Below, in pieces: positions 40,071 through 51,978 of a stretch of DNA of 64,000 nt; position 1 is the stretch's first letter, and each line of letters begins with the position of its first letter. A program made the translations under genes and the position numbers. Below the pieces are notes generated by a model that saw nothing but the letters and a program-made list of their open reading frames with translations, was not told the DNA's origin and did not search any database. The stretch comes from Spirodela intermedia. Taxonomy: Eukaryota > Streptophyta > Magnoliopsida > Alismatales > Araceae. Location of the stretch: positions 6,950,892-7,014,891 of the forward strand of contig LR746265.1 of NCBI GenBank assembly GCA_902729315.2, in the 5' to 3' direction.

Positions 40071-40116
<46 letters not shown>
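40071..40116. repeat. (CT)n tract downstream of Toc34
   Basis: About 23 CT units some 250 bp after the stop codon, at or beyond the end of the likely transcript. Confidence 0.9.
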
Positions 40117-40117
<1 letters not shown>

Positions 40118-40654
40118 GGTTAAATGCAGACTGTACAGCCCACGATTCTGGAAAAAAGACTCAAATCGATCAACGTATAAAGGGCCACATTGTCCGATTG
40201 AATTTGTTTTCTATACAGTAATTATATAAATGCCGAATGTATTAAATTATTTCGATTTTATTATCAAAGGGGTGAATATGATAACTAATGTAAGATATAT
40301 AATACTTTTCTAAAAATATTACTGAATTTTAATATTATTGGTCATTAATAATTAAAATTTAAATATGAGTTAAAACATGATATTTTCCAGGATTCACATA
40401 ATTTATCTATTAAATTAACGTGATATAAGAATATATGTAAAACAAACGAAAATCATATAATTAAATTATAAATCGATAGAACCAGGCCAGAACTGTGGAG
40501 GCCCTCAAAGCAGTAGCCGGGAGTGCTCCTGCCGGCTCTTGGAAGCCGAAGACGACGAGGAAGGGGGAGGGCCGCCGGAGGAGAGGGGACCCTCCGACGG
40601 GGATCGAGGTCGGCCGCCACCACCTCATAAGAGCAGGACTGCGAGCCATCTGCT
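40117..40654. other. Intergenic, Toc34 to DUF1295 gene
   Basis: AT-rich to about 40470, then GC-rich promoter-like sequence of the next gene. Minus-strand open frames at 40453-40845 are shadows of GC-rich DNA. Confidence 0.45.
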
Positions 40655-40789
40655 ATGAAGCATAATCTCGTCAGTGGTGGTTCCCCTTCTCCCGCTCGTC
40701 CTCCCTCTCCGGCAACACTCTTTGTCAAGCTTCCATCCGGCGGGATTCCTGGTTCATTTCGTTTCTCCCTGCGAAGGCAGATCGATCGA

Positions 40790-41999
40790 ATGGGGAATCT
40801 GAAGAACGCCTGCATTGCCTTCCTCGTCCCGTTTCCTTCTCTCATCTTCTTCGTTACGTTCCTCCACCGCTACGATTCCGCCATCGCGACCTCCGCCCCC
40901 GCGGGCGACCTTTGGGAATGGTGTGCTGGCCATCCTCTACTCCTCGCCAACCTGCTCTTCTTTGCCAACGTCGACGTGCTCTTCTGGATCATCGGCCTGC
41001 TCCAGTCCAACAACTGGGTATCAGTTGCCATCTAGGGTTTTCTATTTTCCTTTCCTCTTCAGATCCGCTGCCTGAGATGCTAATCTCGTGCCGGTGGGGC
41101 TCTTGAGCAGATGATAGATCTGTACTGGACAGTGATCCCGGTGATGCTCGTCCACTATTACGCCGCCCACCCTCGGGCCGTGGCCGACCCGGCGAGGTCA
41201 ACGATAGTGACGGCGCTGACCTGGGCGTGGAGCCTCAGGCTCACCTACAGCTACTTCAGGAGAGAGCAATGGCAGTGGGGCGCTAGGGAGGATTGGCGAT
41301 ATCACAGCATGAGGAAGGATTATGGCCGTAATTGGTGGTGGCTCTCCTTCTTCGCCGTCTATCTCTCCCAGCAGGTAATCCTCCTCGTCTCAGTCCCTCG
41401 CGCCGTGTAGCTGTTTGTCCAAGCGTCAATCCTCCAGTAGGGTTTCACATTCTTGCCTTGAATTTCTGCCAAGGTTTTCTCAGTTGATGGAGAATGTTGG
41501 GCATCTCTCTCACATGTAGGTTTTCCTGATCGGCATCTGCCTCCCCATGTACGCCGTACATTCAAGCAACAGGCCCTGGGGCGCGTGGGATTCTCTCGCC
41601 GCCGCAGTCTGCATCGCCGGAATCACCATAGCCTACTTCGCCGACACCCAGCTCCACCGCTTCGTGACTAGGAACAGGGCTCTGGAGGAGCTCGGGGCGC
41701 CCACCGTGCCAACTCTGGACACCGGCCTTTGGCGGTGCTCCCGCCACCCGAACTACTTCGGGGAACAGCTATGGTGGTGGGGGCTGTGCCTCTTTGCCCT
41801 AAACGTTGGACAAGGGTGGACCTCCATTGGAGCAGCCATCAACAGCCTCAGCCTGGTTTACATCACAGTGCTCGTCGAGCGGCAGATGCTGAGGAAGAAA
41901 TCCAGAACCGAGGCCTACAGAGAATACCAGAGGACGACTTCTGTCTGGATTCCCTGGTTCAAGAAGACGGTGAAGGAGACGAAGACTAAGACCAGATGA
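40790..41999 (+). CDS. DUF1295 membrane protein (steroid 5-alpha-reductase-like fold)
   Basis: Three exons (40790-41017, 41111-41374, 41520-41999), each a whole number of codons, give 323 residues with at least six hydrophobic segments. The C-terminal half carries RCSRHPNYFGEQLWWWG, the signature of DUF1295 proteins, which are related to 3-oxo-5-alpha-steroid 4-dehydrogenases and isoprenylcysteine methyltransferases. Conserved WxWxxRL and DWRYHSMRKDYG stretches precede it. The substrate is unknown; NADPH-dependent reduction of a lipid is a family-based guess. The MGNLKN start matches the compact form of the protein. An in-frame ATG 135 bp upstream (40655) with no stop between would add 45 Ser/Pro/Arg-rich residues resembling a transit peptide. 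Confidence 0.9.
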
Positions 42000-42015
42000 T
42001 GTTCTGTAAGTTCAT

Positions 42016-42480
42016 GTCTGTTCATGCTGGGTAATAATGTGTTGTTTCCGAATTATTTTATGGAATAAAATTTCTGCTGGTATTCATGACTTCCCAGCTT
42101 TCTATCTCAGAGGGGCAGTGACAGGAACATTCACCTGTTGTCCATCAAAGGATGATCTTCCTTGGTAGGAAGATTTGCGGAAGAACTCTTAGGTTTTCAT
42201 TGGTAGGAAGATTTAGTGCAGAGCGGGGAATGTGATTTATTTGCATCCGACGATCTTCTGTGACTTCTTGCTGTTCATCTGTAGATACCATCATGCTTGT
42301 TCATGCTGGGTAATTATCTGGTGTTTCCGTATTATTTTATGGAATTAAATTTTGCTGGTATTCATGACTGCCCAGATTTAAACCTCGGTTTTTTTGGGAG
42401 AAAGATTTCTTTTTTTAGTTCCAGAGGGGGGGGGGGGATATGATTTCATCAAAGGATGATCTTTCTTTCATGAAGTAGAT
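42016..42480 (+). repeat. Tandem duplication (~281 bp offset) in the 3' region of the DUF1295 gene
   Basis: 42016-42096 and 42297-42375 share GTTCATGCTGGGTAAT, TTTCCG, ATTATTTTATGGAAT and GCTGGTATTCATGACT-CCCAG. A further common block, CATCAAAGGATGATCTTYC, lies near 42146 and 42446. Both copies carry a possible poly(A) signal variant (GGAATAAAA, GGAATTAAA). A smaller repeat, TTGGTAGGAAGATTT, occurs twice near 42160 and 42199. Confidence 0.82.
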
Positions 42481-42829
42481 GCATATAGTGTATGTATACA
42501 TGGGTGAAGATCCAAGTGAATCGAAACCACTTGCTGAAGGTGGAGGAGGATCATCAATTCCTGAGCAAGCAGCAAATGTAAGGATTACAGGGATTTTATT
42601 CCAGATGTAGATGTGGATTAGGTTTCAGTAGCGTTACAGCATGAACCATCTTTCAGACTTCTCCGGGGGCATCTACGACGAGATCCTAGATTTCTGCTTT
42701 CTATGGAGATTTGGGGATTTGAATTGATATCTTGGGATTATACAGAACAATAAATGGCAGGCGATGCATTCAAGAGAAGAACACCCCGCTGATGATGGTC
42801 ATAGGAAGATGAACCGGCATTTCCCCTGG

Positions 42830-43468
42830 TTATGTAGAGCTGGAAGAGGCTGCTGCGGCAGTCTCCTCCCTCTTCTCTGTGGTATTGGCGTCTGGTTTGA
42901 CGATTCCATCTCCCTCATCATCCTCATTTTTCTTGACCAGATCTGCCGCCGCCGCCACCACCACCGGCTCTGCCACTGCTTTATCTGTGGTGGCTTCGTC
43001 GGCGACTGTTTCCTTCTCTGCCGCATCCGGTTTGGGAAGATCTTCCTTCTTGGGCTCCTCATGCTTGGGCTCCTGTAAATCTAGGGTTTCCAGTTCCTTG
43101 CTGATCTCTGCAGCGACAGGCTCTGCCTCCTTCGGCTCTCCCTCGCCGGAGCTCACATCCCCGGCGGCGGGGGCCTCTGGTTTCGAATCCGAAAGATCGA
43201 TCAGCGGCTCCTCCTTGGTTTCCCCTCCCCCATTTGCTCCGTTTGCTTCTACTTTCTCCTGTGATCCCAGGAAACGGCCGTCACCGATCCCTCGATCCGC
43301 AGGCCTCGGGAAGGAAATCGGAAGAGAGGAGGAGCTCAGGAGATTTACCTCGACCGGCGCGGGAGCGGCGGGGATGCTGATGGACTTGGCGAGCAGCTCC
43401 GGCGCGCTGGGATTGTCGGCGGGTGGGTGGCCGTCCGACGCTCTGGGCTTGCTCGCGCAACCTCCCAT
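42830..43468 (-). CDS. Small acylated acidic protein of unknown function (MGGCASKP type)
   Basis: Two exons on the minus strand (43468-43349, 43258-42830) encode 182 residues. The 90-bp intron keeps frame, so the region also reads through without splicing; GTAAAT and TCACAG borders and the low-complexity fit favour splicing. MGGCASKP at the start is a strong N-myristoylation site (Gly2) with a palmitoylation cysteine (Cys4), predicting attachment to the plasma membrane. The rest is disordered and rich in Glu, Lys, Pro and Ala with repeated EPK/EEPK phrases. I know plant proteins with this start but no proven role. A TATATA box at 43575-43580 lies about 107 bp upstream. The ATG at 43468 was chosen because it puts Gly at position 2. 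Confidence 0.8.
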   Translation of the reverse strand: MGGCASKPRASDGHPPADNPSAPELLAKSISIPAAPAPVEVNLLSSSSLPISFPRPADRGIGDGRFLGSQEKVEANGANGGGETKEEPLIDLSDSKPEAPAAGDVSSGEGEPKEAEPVAAEISKELETLDLQEPKHEEPKKEDLPKPDAAEKETVADEATTDKAVAEPVVVAAAADLVKKNEDDEGDGIVKPDANTTEKREETAAAASSSST

Positions 43469-43574
43469 CGTCCCTCCCACCTGTACGGTGGCGGGGAGGA
43501 TGCTCGGGAAAAGAAGAAGGAGAAGGCGCGGCCGGTGCAGAGGACGAGCGAGGCCATGGCAGGCGGCGGCCTCG

Positions 43575-43580
43575 TATATA
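43575..43580 (-). promoter_or_regulatory. TATA box of the MGGCASKP gene
   Basis: ATTATATACGAG on the minus strand in GC-rich DNA, about 107 bp before the start codon. Confidence 0.55.
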
Positions 43581-43831
43581 ATGGCACCGGCGAGAACGGG
43601 GGGAAGCTTCCGGAGCTCTGCTGATGGCGACGGGTGTACAAGCTCTAAATTTAGGAGGGACGACCGTTGCAGCCAGGAGGTGAGGCGGAGCGCGCGACCG
43701 TTGCGGCGGGGGTTGGTGGGGCCCTGCCGTTGACCCTATTAACGCTTTCTTTGGTTGGACGCCCGTCTCGTCTCCTCCCATTCTTCGCAGCCTCCCATAG
43801 AAAATAGCGCCAGAAGCAGGAAGATGAGAGA

Positions 43832-43832
<1 letters not shown>

Positions 43833-43865
<33 letters not shown>
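43833..43865. repeat. (GA)n tract upstream of the MGGCASKP gene
   Basis: About 15 GA units (CT on the gene strand) some 370 bp before the start codon. Two copies of AGGATGCTGGTAG follow it at about 43864 and 43895. Confidence 0.8.
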
Positions 43866-43868
<3 letters not shown>

Positions 43869-43979
43869 CTGGTAGAAGAGAGAGAATGGCAGAAAGGATG
43901 CTGGTAGCAGAGAGTGAAAGAGAGGAGGTTGGATAAGTGCTTCTGGGCTTGATCGTACGCAGGCTCAAGCTGGGCCCAA

Positions 43980-45479
43980 ATTACGGCCCAGTTTATGAAG
44001 TCATCTGACAAAAAATATGTATACAAATCCTCATTTAGGTCATTTAAATAAAATTTATTAATACTTTTAGAGTATTTTTTGAAACCTATGAGTCTCGTAT
44101 TAATTGATAAAAATTAAATTTTAATTGTGAGAATTTAAACCTCTAGGAAACTAAAAAAGGAAAATTCAAGATGGGGAATTTCCCAAATTGGCATATTTTC
44201 ATAATTTGTATTTAGTTAGTTTTCCTGATTTTAGTGTTTTGGTACCCACGGTCCAACCTAAACTGGGTTGAGATAGTGTTCTTGATTTTGATTGGCTAAT
44301 ATAAGCTAATCTTTGGAGATTAAATATTTAATTTGATTGATGATTGAGCTGATCATATTAGTGGTCTCAAATCTCAATCAAGATTGGGGGGCTAACTATG
44401 ATCAAATCAATCTGTGATAGAAGCATATGATCAAAGTTGAACTAGTTTTGATGGAGCCTACACCTAACTAATCTTTGACCTTGGCTTAAACATAGTTAAG
44501 GATATGGTTGGGCTCTTGTGTACCAGCACAACACTCTCCCTTAGCACTTAGCCATCTGTCTTCACATAATGGGCATTGCCCCCGATTATATAGGGTTGGG
44601 GTTGCCAACTAGTTGTTTGTGCTCTACCTTGACTCTAGTTGTTGTGAAGCAATTGCATTCTCTTTGTACAATTAGGTGGGCATTATAATTCTACTATAAT
44701 GTTCTCTCCATATTCTAAAATTTTCAAATTTTGCAGAAAAATAGTTTCAAAAATAATTGAATGATATATTATTGCACATGTTCTTTTGCACATTTTTCTA
44801 TGGATCATACTTGACTTTGTAAAGTCACTTTACAAAGTGAGTTCTCATGTGTCATTTTTTCCAATTATATGTAATTTCTTATTTCATAATATATTTTATT
44901 TGAACATGTTTATAGCACTTTGATTCTAGAACCATTAATGTAAAATATATGACTCAGCTCATTTAAAGACTATAATTTTCTTGAAAGAACCATTTAAAGA
45001 TCAAGAAAAGGGGTCTAATTGATTTACTTTTTGTCCTCATAGAAGATCTCTTAAAAACCAATCTTATCTCAAGATAATAGGTATATAAGTTTCTTATTTC
45101 ATTTCTAATATACTATGTTTTTATAGCAATATGTCTCATGCCTTTGTCCACTCTCTTAAAATAAAATAGTTCTTAGATTGTACCATTTATATTATTTGAT
45201 CACATCAGTCTCAAGAGAAAGTATTATTTTTATCCTCCAATGGACGACCAATCAAATGCAATCAATTCAATTGTTTCATTAGGATGAGTACCTTAAAACT
45301 TCTTTATATTTTTTTCTTCTAAATTTATGATTGTAAGATGGTTGATCACTGTTTATTATGATGGTTCTTATTCATAATAAGTTAAACTTTAATCTTATGT
45401 TCAACCCACAACAAATAATATATTTTATCATTGCGGTGAACTTCTAAAAATTAATGTTGACTTGATGTCTATTTAGAGT
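43980..45479. other. AT-rich intergenic, no gene seen
   Basis: No coding frame and no recognisable element; the AT-rich repeat array starts at its right edge. Confidence 0.45.
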
Positions 45480-47045
45480 TTTGAAGAGCATAATGATGTT
45501 ATTGAGGTCTGTTTAAGGTTCTTCTTATTATTTTTTCTTAGCTTTGATATTTTTGACATATTTTCTGGCACAATTATGTTATAAGAGATGAAGCTAGTGG
45601 ATGTTTAAAATATAATTAATTTTGTTGATCTTTTATAATATTTATTTTAGACTTTATCAAATTTTAATTATGTGTGTTATGTCTTGCTAAGAATTTGAAA
45701 TTTGAGGATGCATTTTAGTGAACCACATTATTTGTCAGGCATACAATGGAGGTGACCATAATGGAACAAGAGTTTTGAGTAGTGCCATGTGCGTTCAAAA
45801 TTTATTCTTCTTCTTGTCACCTTGTTCTCACTAAGGTTTATTTCACATTTTTCTTTTATTTTTTTCTGGACTATGATCTTTTTAGCATAATGTCATGTGA
45901 GAGGAATGGTTTAGGAAATAGAGCTAGTAGACATGTAAAATATCACTAATTTTGGTCATATTTTTTAAATATTTATTGATGTGTTAGTTACTTGATTGAA
46001 TTTAAATGATACTAGTATTCTTTCTGTTGCTAAGAAGTTTAAATTTTAAAATGAATTTTACTAATTACATATTTCACAAGATTACTATAGAGATATTTGC
46101 AATAGAGAGAGTAATAAGGAGTGATAGTCAACTTATGATCTAATTCTTCTTCTTGCCAAGTTTCTAGTAAGCTTGATATTTTTTAACATAGTTTTAAGTG
46201 CGAGAAATGTTGGAAGCAACAAAGCTAATAGGTGTCCAAAATGGCATCAATTTTTTTAGTATTATTGAGTGACTATTTTAGTATCCATTAAATTAAATCT
46301 AAATTATACTTATGTATTATGTGTCCTTATGAAATCAAAATTTGAGTGTGTATTTTATTAACCACAATATTTTGATAGGTATACACTAGAGATGATCATA
46401 ATTGAGTGAGGATTTTCAACAACACCAATCAACTTACAAATGTATTCTTCTACTTATTTGTTTTCTTTCATTGAAGTTTTTTTAGGTTTTTCCTTTGATC
46501 TTTTGTTAGCTTTGATCTATTTAACATATTAAAATCAGGCCCAAAGAATGTTGCTAAAAATAGAGCAAAAGTTTTGAGCAGCATGAAACAACTTTGAGAT
46601 TCATTCTTCTTGTCACTTTACTTTTTATTGAGGTCCATTTAAAGTTCTTCCTATAATTTTTTCTTATATTTGATATTTTTAACATATTTTCAAGTAGAAT
46701 TATATTGCAAGGAATGAAGCAAGTAGTGGATGTCTAAAAATACATGAATTTTTAAATATTTTCTAATATTTATTTTAGTGTTAGTTACTTAATTCACTTT
46801 AAACTGTCCTTATATGCTTTGAGTTGCTAAGAAATTAAAATTTGAGGAACATTTTATTAACCACATTATTCGACAAGCATATAATAGAGATGATCACAAT
46901 AAAATAAGAGTTTTGAGCAGCACCAAACAACTTCTAAATTCATTCTTATTCTTGATAGTTTGATTTTTATTAAGGTCTATTTTAAGTTTTTATTTTAATT
47001 TTATGTTAACTTTGATATTTTTAACATGTTTTCAAGCTTGAAACT
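45480..47045 (+). repeat. Tandem array of diverged ~310-bp AT-rich units
   Basis: Five to six units in one orientation start near 45480, 45785, 46110, 46420 (short), 46590 and 46920. Each holds, in order, a GAGTTTTGARYAGYRCCA phrase, ATTCATTCTTCTTCTTGTCA, TTGATATTTTTAACATA, a GAATGRRGCTAGTRGA phrase, TTATTTTAG, a TGTTAGTTACTT phrase, GCTAAGAA-TT-AAATTTGAGGA and a CCACATTATT phrase. Units are 75-85% alike by eye. No open frame is conserved. Confidence 0.8.
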
Positions 47046-47639
47046 TTTAATTTAATATGACATTGTTGACAGAAGTATGTGTCATGAGGAAAAATAAGAG
47101 CATGGAGAGATGAGTACACACATGATGATAGGCATAGTGGGAACAAGTGGCATAGTAAATGCATGCAAAGTAGTGTGTAGTATAGGGTATATGAGTCCAT
47201 ACATTGTATGGGAGCACTACAAAGAACATTGCAATACTGATGCAAGAATAAGGAGTGTTGAGAGAGCAAGCTAGTCACCCAACAACTAACATGTGACTTG
47301 AGCATGGGTGCGATGACTAATTGACAACCCACATCCATATATAAATGGGGCAATGCACATTGTATGGAAACATAGTGAATATATGAAGGGTTTTTGACAT
47401 CTTTGGCTTGTAGGGTTGTAAGATAGATGGAGGAATACTAGAAGAACATATAGTGATGATAAATAAAAGCCCAACTATGTTACGTGTGGCATCATAGTAG
47501 GAATAAAAAAAGAAGAGATATGACAAGTAAGGAAGAGCTTAAAGCTTAAAGCCTAGGGTTGACAAAATCAGAGTAATAGCTTCATCAAATATTTGGACTT
47601 CACATTGAGGAGCAACAGCAAAAGATGATAACCTCACAA

Positions 47640-48400
47640 TTTTAAAAATGGCATCACAAGATGGAGGAGATGTAGTGACCCCTAAGGAGACAAGCAATAG
47701 CAAGTCCTACATGGAGTAGGTAAGTGTCAAGGAGGTCAAAGAACACATGCAAGACTTGACAATGGACCTCTAAGTAATCAAAAGGATATTAACAAAATCC
47801 CTAAGAAGATTGGAAACAAGTCAATTATTTGAGTCCCAAAATTACAACACTTTTAAGGTAAAAGAAACAAGCTTTGATAACTTTATAAACCTTGAGGATA
47901 CTTAGAGAGATATAATGCTAAAGAACACTCGAATGATTAGTCACTTTTTGGTAAACAATATTAAATTATGGTGGGATGAGCACTCGAGGTACAATAGCTG
48001 AACACCTATCAACACTTTGGACAAAATTTTGATAGTAGTTCATCCTCTAATTCTATCTGATCAACTAATGCAAGTGGCTCAAAAAGTAACGATAAGCCTC
48101 AAACCTCTAAACCACCAGTGGAGAATATTAAGAAATACATGTGTTGGTACATAAAACTCATACTTGATGTTAGGAATATGTCTAAGATAGACCAAACATT
48201 TTACTTCCTTGCAAACCTCTAATATAGGCATATATCAAAATTAAAAAGAAAGAGTATGTGAAATTTACAAGCCATAATAGTAGCAATAAATATTGGTCAA
48301 CCTACATTGACCTTAGGAAACAACCTAAAAAAATGATAATAAAAGTAAACAGACAAGGTGGACATAGATGTGTGAGAGATTGATTAGATAGAAACCTAGT
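47640..48400 (+). pseudogene. Possible decayed Gypsy gag between the arrays
   Basis: Broken translation shows VKEHMQDLTMDLEVIK near 47735, followed by NIKLWWDEHSRYN near 47970. The latter resembles the W(W)xxH region of plant Ty3/Gypsy gag. Stops interrupt it repeatedly and no zinc knuckle is seen. Confidence 0.4.
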
Positions 48401-48419
48401 AAGTAGTAATAAAATTCAT

Positions 48420-49510
48420 ATCATTTTAGAGATCTATTAGCTTTTTTCTTGCAACATTCTTGGTGTTTATAAATATGTTCAAAATATCTAAGTTAATAGA
48501 ATAAAGAAAAAGAAATATAAAAAGGACAATTAAAAACAAGGTCACAAGAAGAAGAATGAATCTTGAAGTGACATGATGCTGCTCAAAACTCTTGCTTGAT
48601 GTGATCATCTCCATTGTATGCTGGTTAAATACTATGGTTCATAAAATATGTCCTCAAATTTTAAATTCTTAGCAAGACATAACACAAGTAACTAACACTA
48701 AAACAAACATTAAAAAATACTAAAAAAATCTGTATTATTTTCAATATTTGCTAGCTTCATTTCTTGCAAGATAATTATGTCTGAAATATGTCAAAAATAT
48801 CATAGTTAAGACAAAATTATAAGAACCTTAAACTGACCTCAATAAAAAGTAAAGTGACAAGAAGAATGAATCTCGGAGTTGCTAGGCATTGCTCAAAACT
48901 CTTGCTCTATTTTTTACAACATTCCTCGCACATGAAATATGCTAAAAGGGTTGAAGTTCTAGCTCCATTGTATGATTATTAGCTCAATAAAATAAAAAAA
49001 TAAGTCAAAGAATAAATATGTAAGTTGATTGAATTTGTTGAAAGTTCTAGCTCCATTGTGAACATCTATAATGTATACCTACCAAATAATGTGGTTAATG
49101 GAATCTGTACTCAAATTTCAATTTCATAAGGACATATAGTAAATAACTATAATTTATATTTAATTCAATGAATAATAAAATAAGCACTAAAAAAATACTA
49201 ACAAAATTGATGCCATTTTGGACATCTATTAGCTCTATTGCTCGCAATATTCCTCATACCTGAAAATATAATAAATATATCAAACTTACCAGAAAATAGA
49301 AAGAAAACATCAAATAGACCTAAAAAACAACACAAACTAACAACAAGAAGAAAGAACATATAAGTTGATTGCATCTATTGAAAACTCTCACTTTATTGTG
49401 AACATCCTTATAGTGATTCTGTAAACGAATCATACAAATTGATGAGGTCTAGCACTTCACTAGCTTTGTTTCTTAACAATGTCATACTAACAAAATTGAT
49501 GTTTACATTT
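48420..49510 (-). repeat. Opposite-facing array of the same ~310-bp units
   Basis: The reverse complement of 48430-48690 follows 45650-45950 closely, with the same TTATGTCTTGCTAAGAATTT, CATACAATGGAG and AAGAGTTTTGAGYAG landmarks. Further units continue to about 49510. Together with 45480-47045 it forms a large imperfect inverted repeat around 47045-48420. Confidence 0.78.
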
Positions 49511-50735
49511 TATTCATTCCATGTGCTCATTTTCTAAAATAATTGAGCAAATATTAATCTAAATATATACATATTCAAGGAAAATCCATGAGTATTGACA
49601 ATCTAAATTTACCCACTGATCGACCCTACAAACTAAAAATAAAATCCAAATTATTCTATGTTAACAATCATGCATATTGTGCATTAAACATGGCATCACG
49701 ATGATGAGATGGGGTATAATTTACAAAATTCTTGAAAAATATAACTTTTATGGCATTTAATTAAGAAAAATTGGTGATGAGTGGAGGCATTAATATATAC
49801 TTCCACTTTATATGATCCCAAATTCTACCAACTCTTCTGTAAAACATGAACTATTTAAATATGGACATACCCTCAAATGTGGTTAATAAAAATCTTAGAG
49901 TGTCCACAAACAAACCAAATGCCCAATTCAATTGTACATTTGTAATCTACCAAATTAAAATCATACATTGACTACCCAACCTGATGAGGGGTCAACTTGA
50001 AAATTAAGTAGCTATTATGATGATCGTCATAATAAATTTCATAGTTTTTAAGATAATTTTTTGTGCTAGTTTTTTTCCCCAATAAGCCCTTTCCCCATTT
50101 TATTGACTGATATATTCTGCCTAATTATTTTTAATACCACTTGAGGAGCAAGGTGGTGACTATAAGGGTTTATAGAGCATGCATCAAATGAGTATTCAAA
50201 GACTTAGGAGTTTATTGACAGCTGGTAGATTATATGAGGATCTAATTAGGGGCGCTTATGAAAGGTTCAGAAAGGTTGCTAATAACTACCAGTCGAGTGG
50301 TGGTAAGACCCACCTGTCAATTGACTGGGCCCAGGTTCCTCATCCTAGTCAGCAAGAACCCAGCTCCACGTCCTCCTTTGGGTTAATGAATAGCAGCCAT
50401 GTGTCGGAGCCAAGGGGAGTGGGCCCCAAAAAAATGCTGGGCAGCCGAAACAACGGCTGGGATTGCCGCAATCATGGCCCCACATCGCCTAAGACTAGGT
50501 GAAGCATCTTGCGCCACGTGGCTTCGCAACAGTTCCCAGCTTAACGCGCTAGTTATCATGAGCGTGTAGTGTTGTAATATTCAGTCTTTCATCTTGCCAC
50601 GCATCGCTTGACCGAACCCCCGGCCTCCACTTGCGACCAACACCCCGGTTGAACGACTGCGTCTCTGACCGGACGCCTTCGGTCCCCTCCCCCTTCCCGC
50701 AGAATCGCGAACAGATTCTGGGCCCACATGTCATG
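49511..50735. other. Intergenic and CIPK promoter region
   Basis: AT-rich to about 50150 and balanced after. The open frame at 50179-50502 matches nothing and lacks support. CCATAAATAA at about 50741-50750 may be the TATA element of the CIPK gene. Confidence 0.45.
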
Positions 50736-50802
50736 TATCCTTTCCATAAATAAGAACCCCTGCGGCGTGACCGTCGCCGGCGGTGGTCATCGGAGGAAGA
50801 AG

Positions 50803-51978
50803 ATGGAGGCGGGGCCGCCATCGAAGGCGGTGGCACCACCAGCCCTGTTGGGGAAGTACGAGCTTGGCCGTCTCCTCGGCCGGGGCACCTTCGCCAAGGT
50901 CTACTACGCCCAGGCCGTCGACGGCGGCGGTGCCGCTGTGGCGGTGAAGGTGATCGAGAAGGCCTCCGTCGCCGCCTCCATGCAGCACCGCGTCCTCCGG
51001 GAGATCTCCGCCATGAGCCGCCTACAACACCACCCCAACGTCCTCCGTCTCCACGAGGTCATGGCCACCCGCAGCAAGATCTTCCTCGTCATGGAGCTCG
51101 CCGCCGGTGGCGACCTCCTCTCCGTTGTCTCTCGTCGCGGTCGCCTGCCGGAGGCCGCCGCTCACCACTACTTCCGGCAGCTCGTCTCCGCCCTTCGCTT
51201 CTGCCACGCGCGGGGTGTCGCCCACAGGGACCTCAAGCTGGCGAATCTCCTCATCGACGGCGCCGGCTACCTCAAGGTCTCCGACTTCGGCCTGTCCTCC
51301 CTGGCGGAGCAGCGGCACGGCGGCGACGGGCTCCTCCGCACGGCGTGTGGCTCGCCGTCGTACGCCGCGCCCGAGGTGGTGCAGCGGGGGGGCTACGACG
51401 GCGCGCGGGCGGACGCCTGGTCCTGCGGGGTCGTCCTGTACGCCATGCTCGCCGGCCGCCTCCCCTTCGACGACGGCAACCTCGCCGTGATGTACCGGAA
51501 GATCTACAACGGCGAGTACCAGTTCCCCGCCTGGTTCTCGCCGGCAGCCAAGCGGGTGATCTCCGGTCTCCTCGACCCCGATCCGGAAACCAGGCTCCCC
51601 CTCGATGCCCTCCAGGAGCTCCCCTGGTGCAAGGAGTTCTCCGCGCCCGACTCCGGCGGGGTGGTCTTCTCCGGCGACGGCGGTGCCGCCCCCGCCGCCC
51701 CCATCAACGCGTTCGACATCATCTCGCTGTCCTCCGGGCTGAACCTCTCCAGGCTGTTCGAACAAGGGACAACGAAGAGCTTCACCTCCGCCGGCGGCGC
51801 CCTCGCGACCATCCTGGGGAGGATCGCCGGGGAGGAAGAGCAGTCGGAATTCGGGAAGGCTCCGCCGGAGGGGGTGGCGGCGGTGCCAGAGCTGAAGCCG
51901 CCCGGTGGTGGCTGGAGAGTGTTCGAGGGCTTTCCCTGGAGCGGCCCCCGGGACATGGTTTCGGGCTGCGCCGGCTGA
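50803..51978 (+). CDS. CIPK: CBL-interacting protein kinase (CIPK/SnRK3), short C terminus
   Basis: This intronless, very GC-rich gene encodes 391 residues. The kinase domain (about 19-277) is complete: GRGTFAKV loop (26-33), catalytic Lys49, HRDLKLAN (141-148), DFG (161-163), and an activation segment ending in YAAPE (187-191). The NAF/FISL motif that binds calcium sensors of the CBL family is at 301-320 ([20 protein letters not shown]). CIPKs are usually 420-480 residues, with a phosphatase-interaction domain after NAF. Here only about 70 low-complexity residues follow, and I cannot recognise that domain in any frame. Intronless structure fits the CIPK clade without introns (for example the CIPK4/7-like group). 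The ATG at 50803 precedes MEAGPP; an upstream non-ATG extension is not needed. Confidence 0.92.
   Translation: MEAGPPSKAVAPPALLGKYELGRLLGRGTFAKVYYAQAVDGGGAAVAVKVIEKASVAASMQHRVLREISAMSRLQHHPNVLRLHEVMATRSKIFLVMELAAGGDLLSVVSRRGRLPEAAAHHYFRQLVSALRFCHARGVAHRDLKLANLLIDGAGYLKVSDFGLSSLAEQRHGGDGLLRTACGSPSYAAPEVVQRGGYDGARADAWSCGVVLYAMLAGRLPFDDGNLAVMYRKIYNGEYQFPAWFSPAAKRVISGLLDPDPETRLPLDALQELPWCKEFSAPDSGGVVFSGDGGAAPAAPINAFDIISLSSGLNLSRLFEQGTTKSFTSAGGALATILGRIAGEEEQSEFGKAPPEGVAAVPELKPPGGGWRVFEGFPWSGPRDMVSGCAG

Noticed and set aside
47021-47526. Cluster of minus-strand frames of 60-110 codons
   Set aside because: They lie at the edge of the AT-rich repeat array, are rich in Tyr/His/Leu as expected for such DNA, and show no domain.
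50179-50502. 107-codon open frame on the plus strand upstream of the CIPK gene
   Set aside because: No recognisable motif, no leader or promoter signals, unlike codon use of neighbouring genes, and it lies in the likely CIPK promoter.
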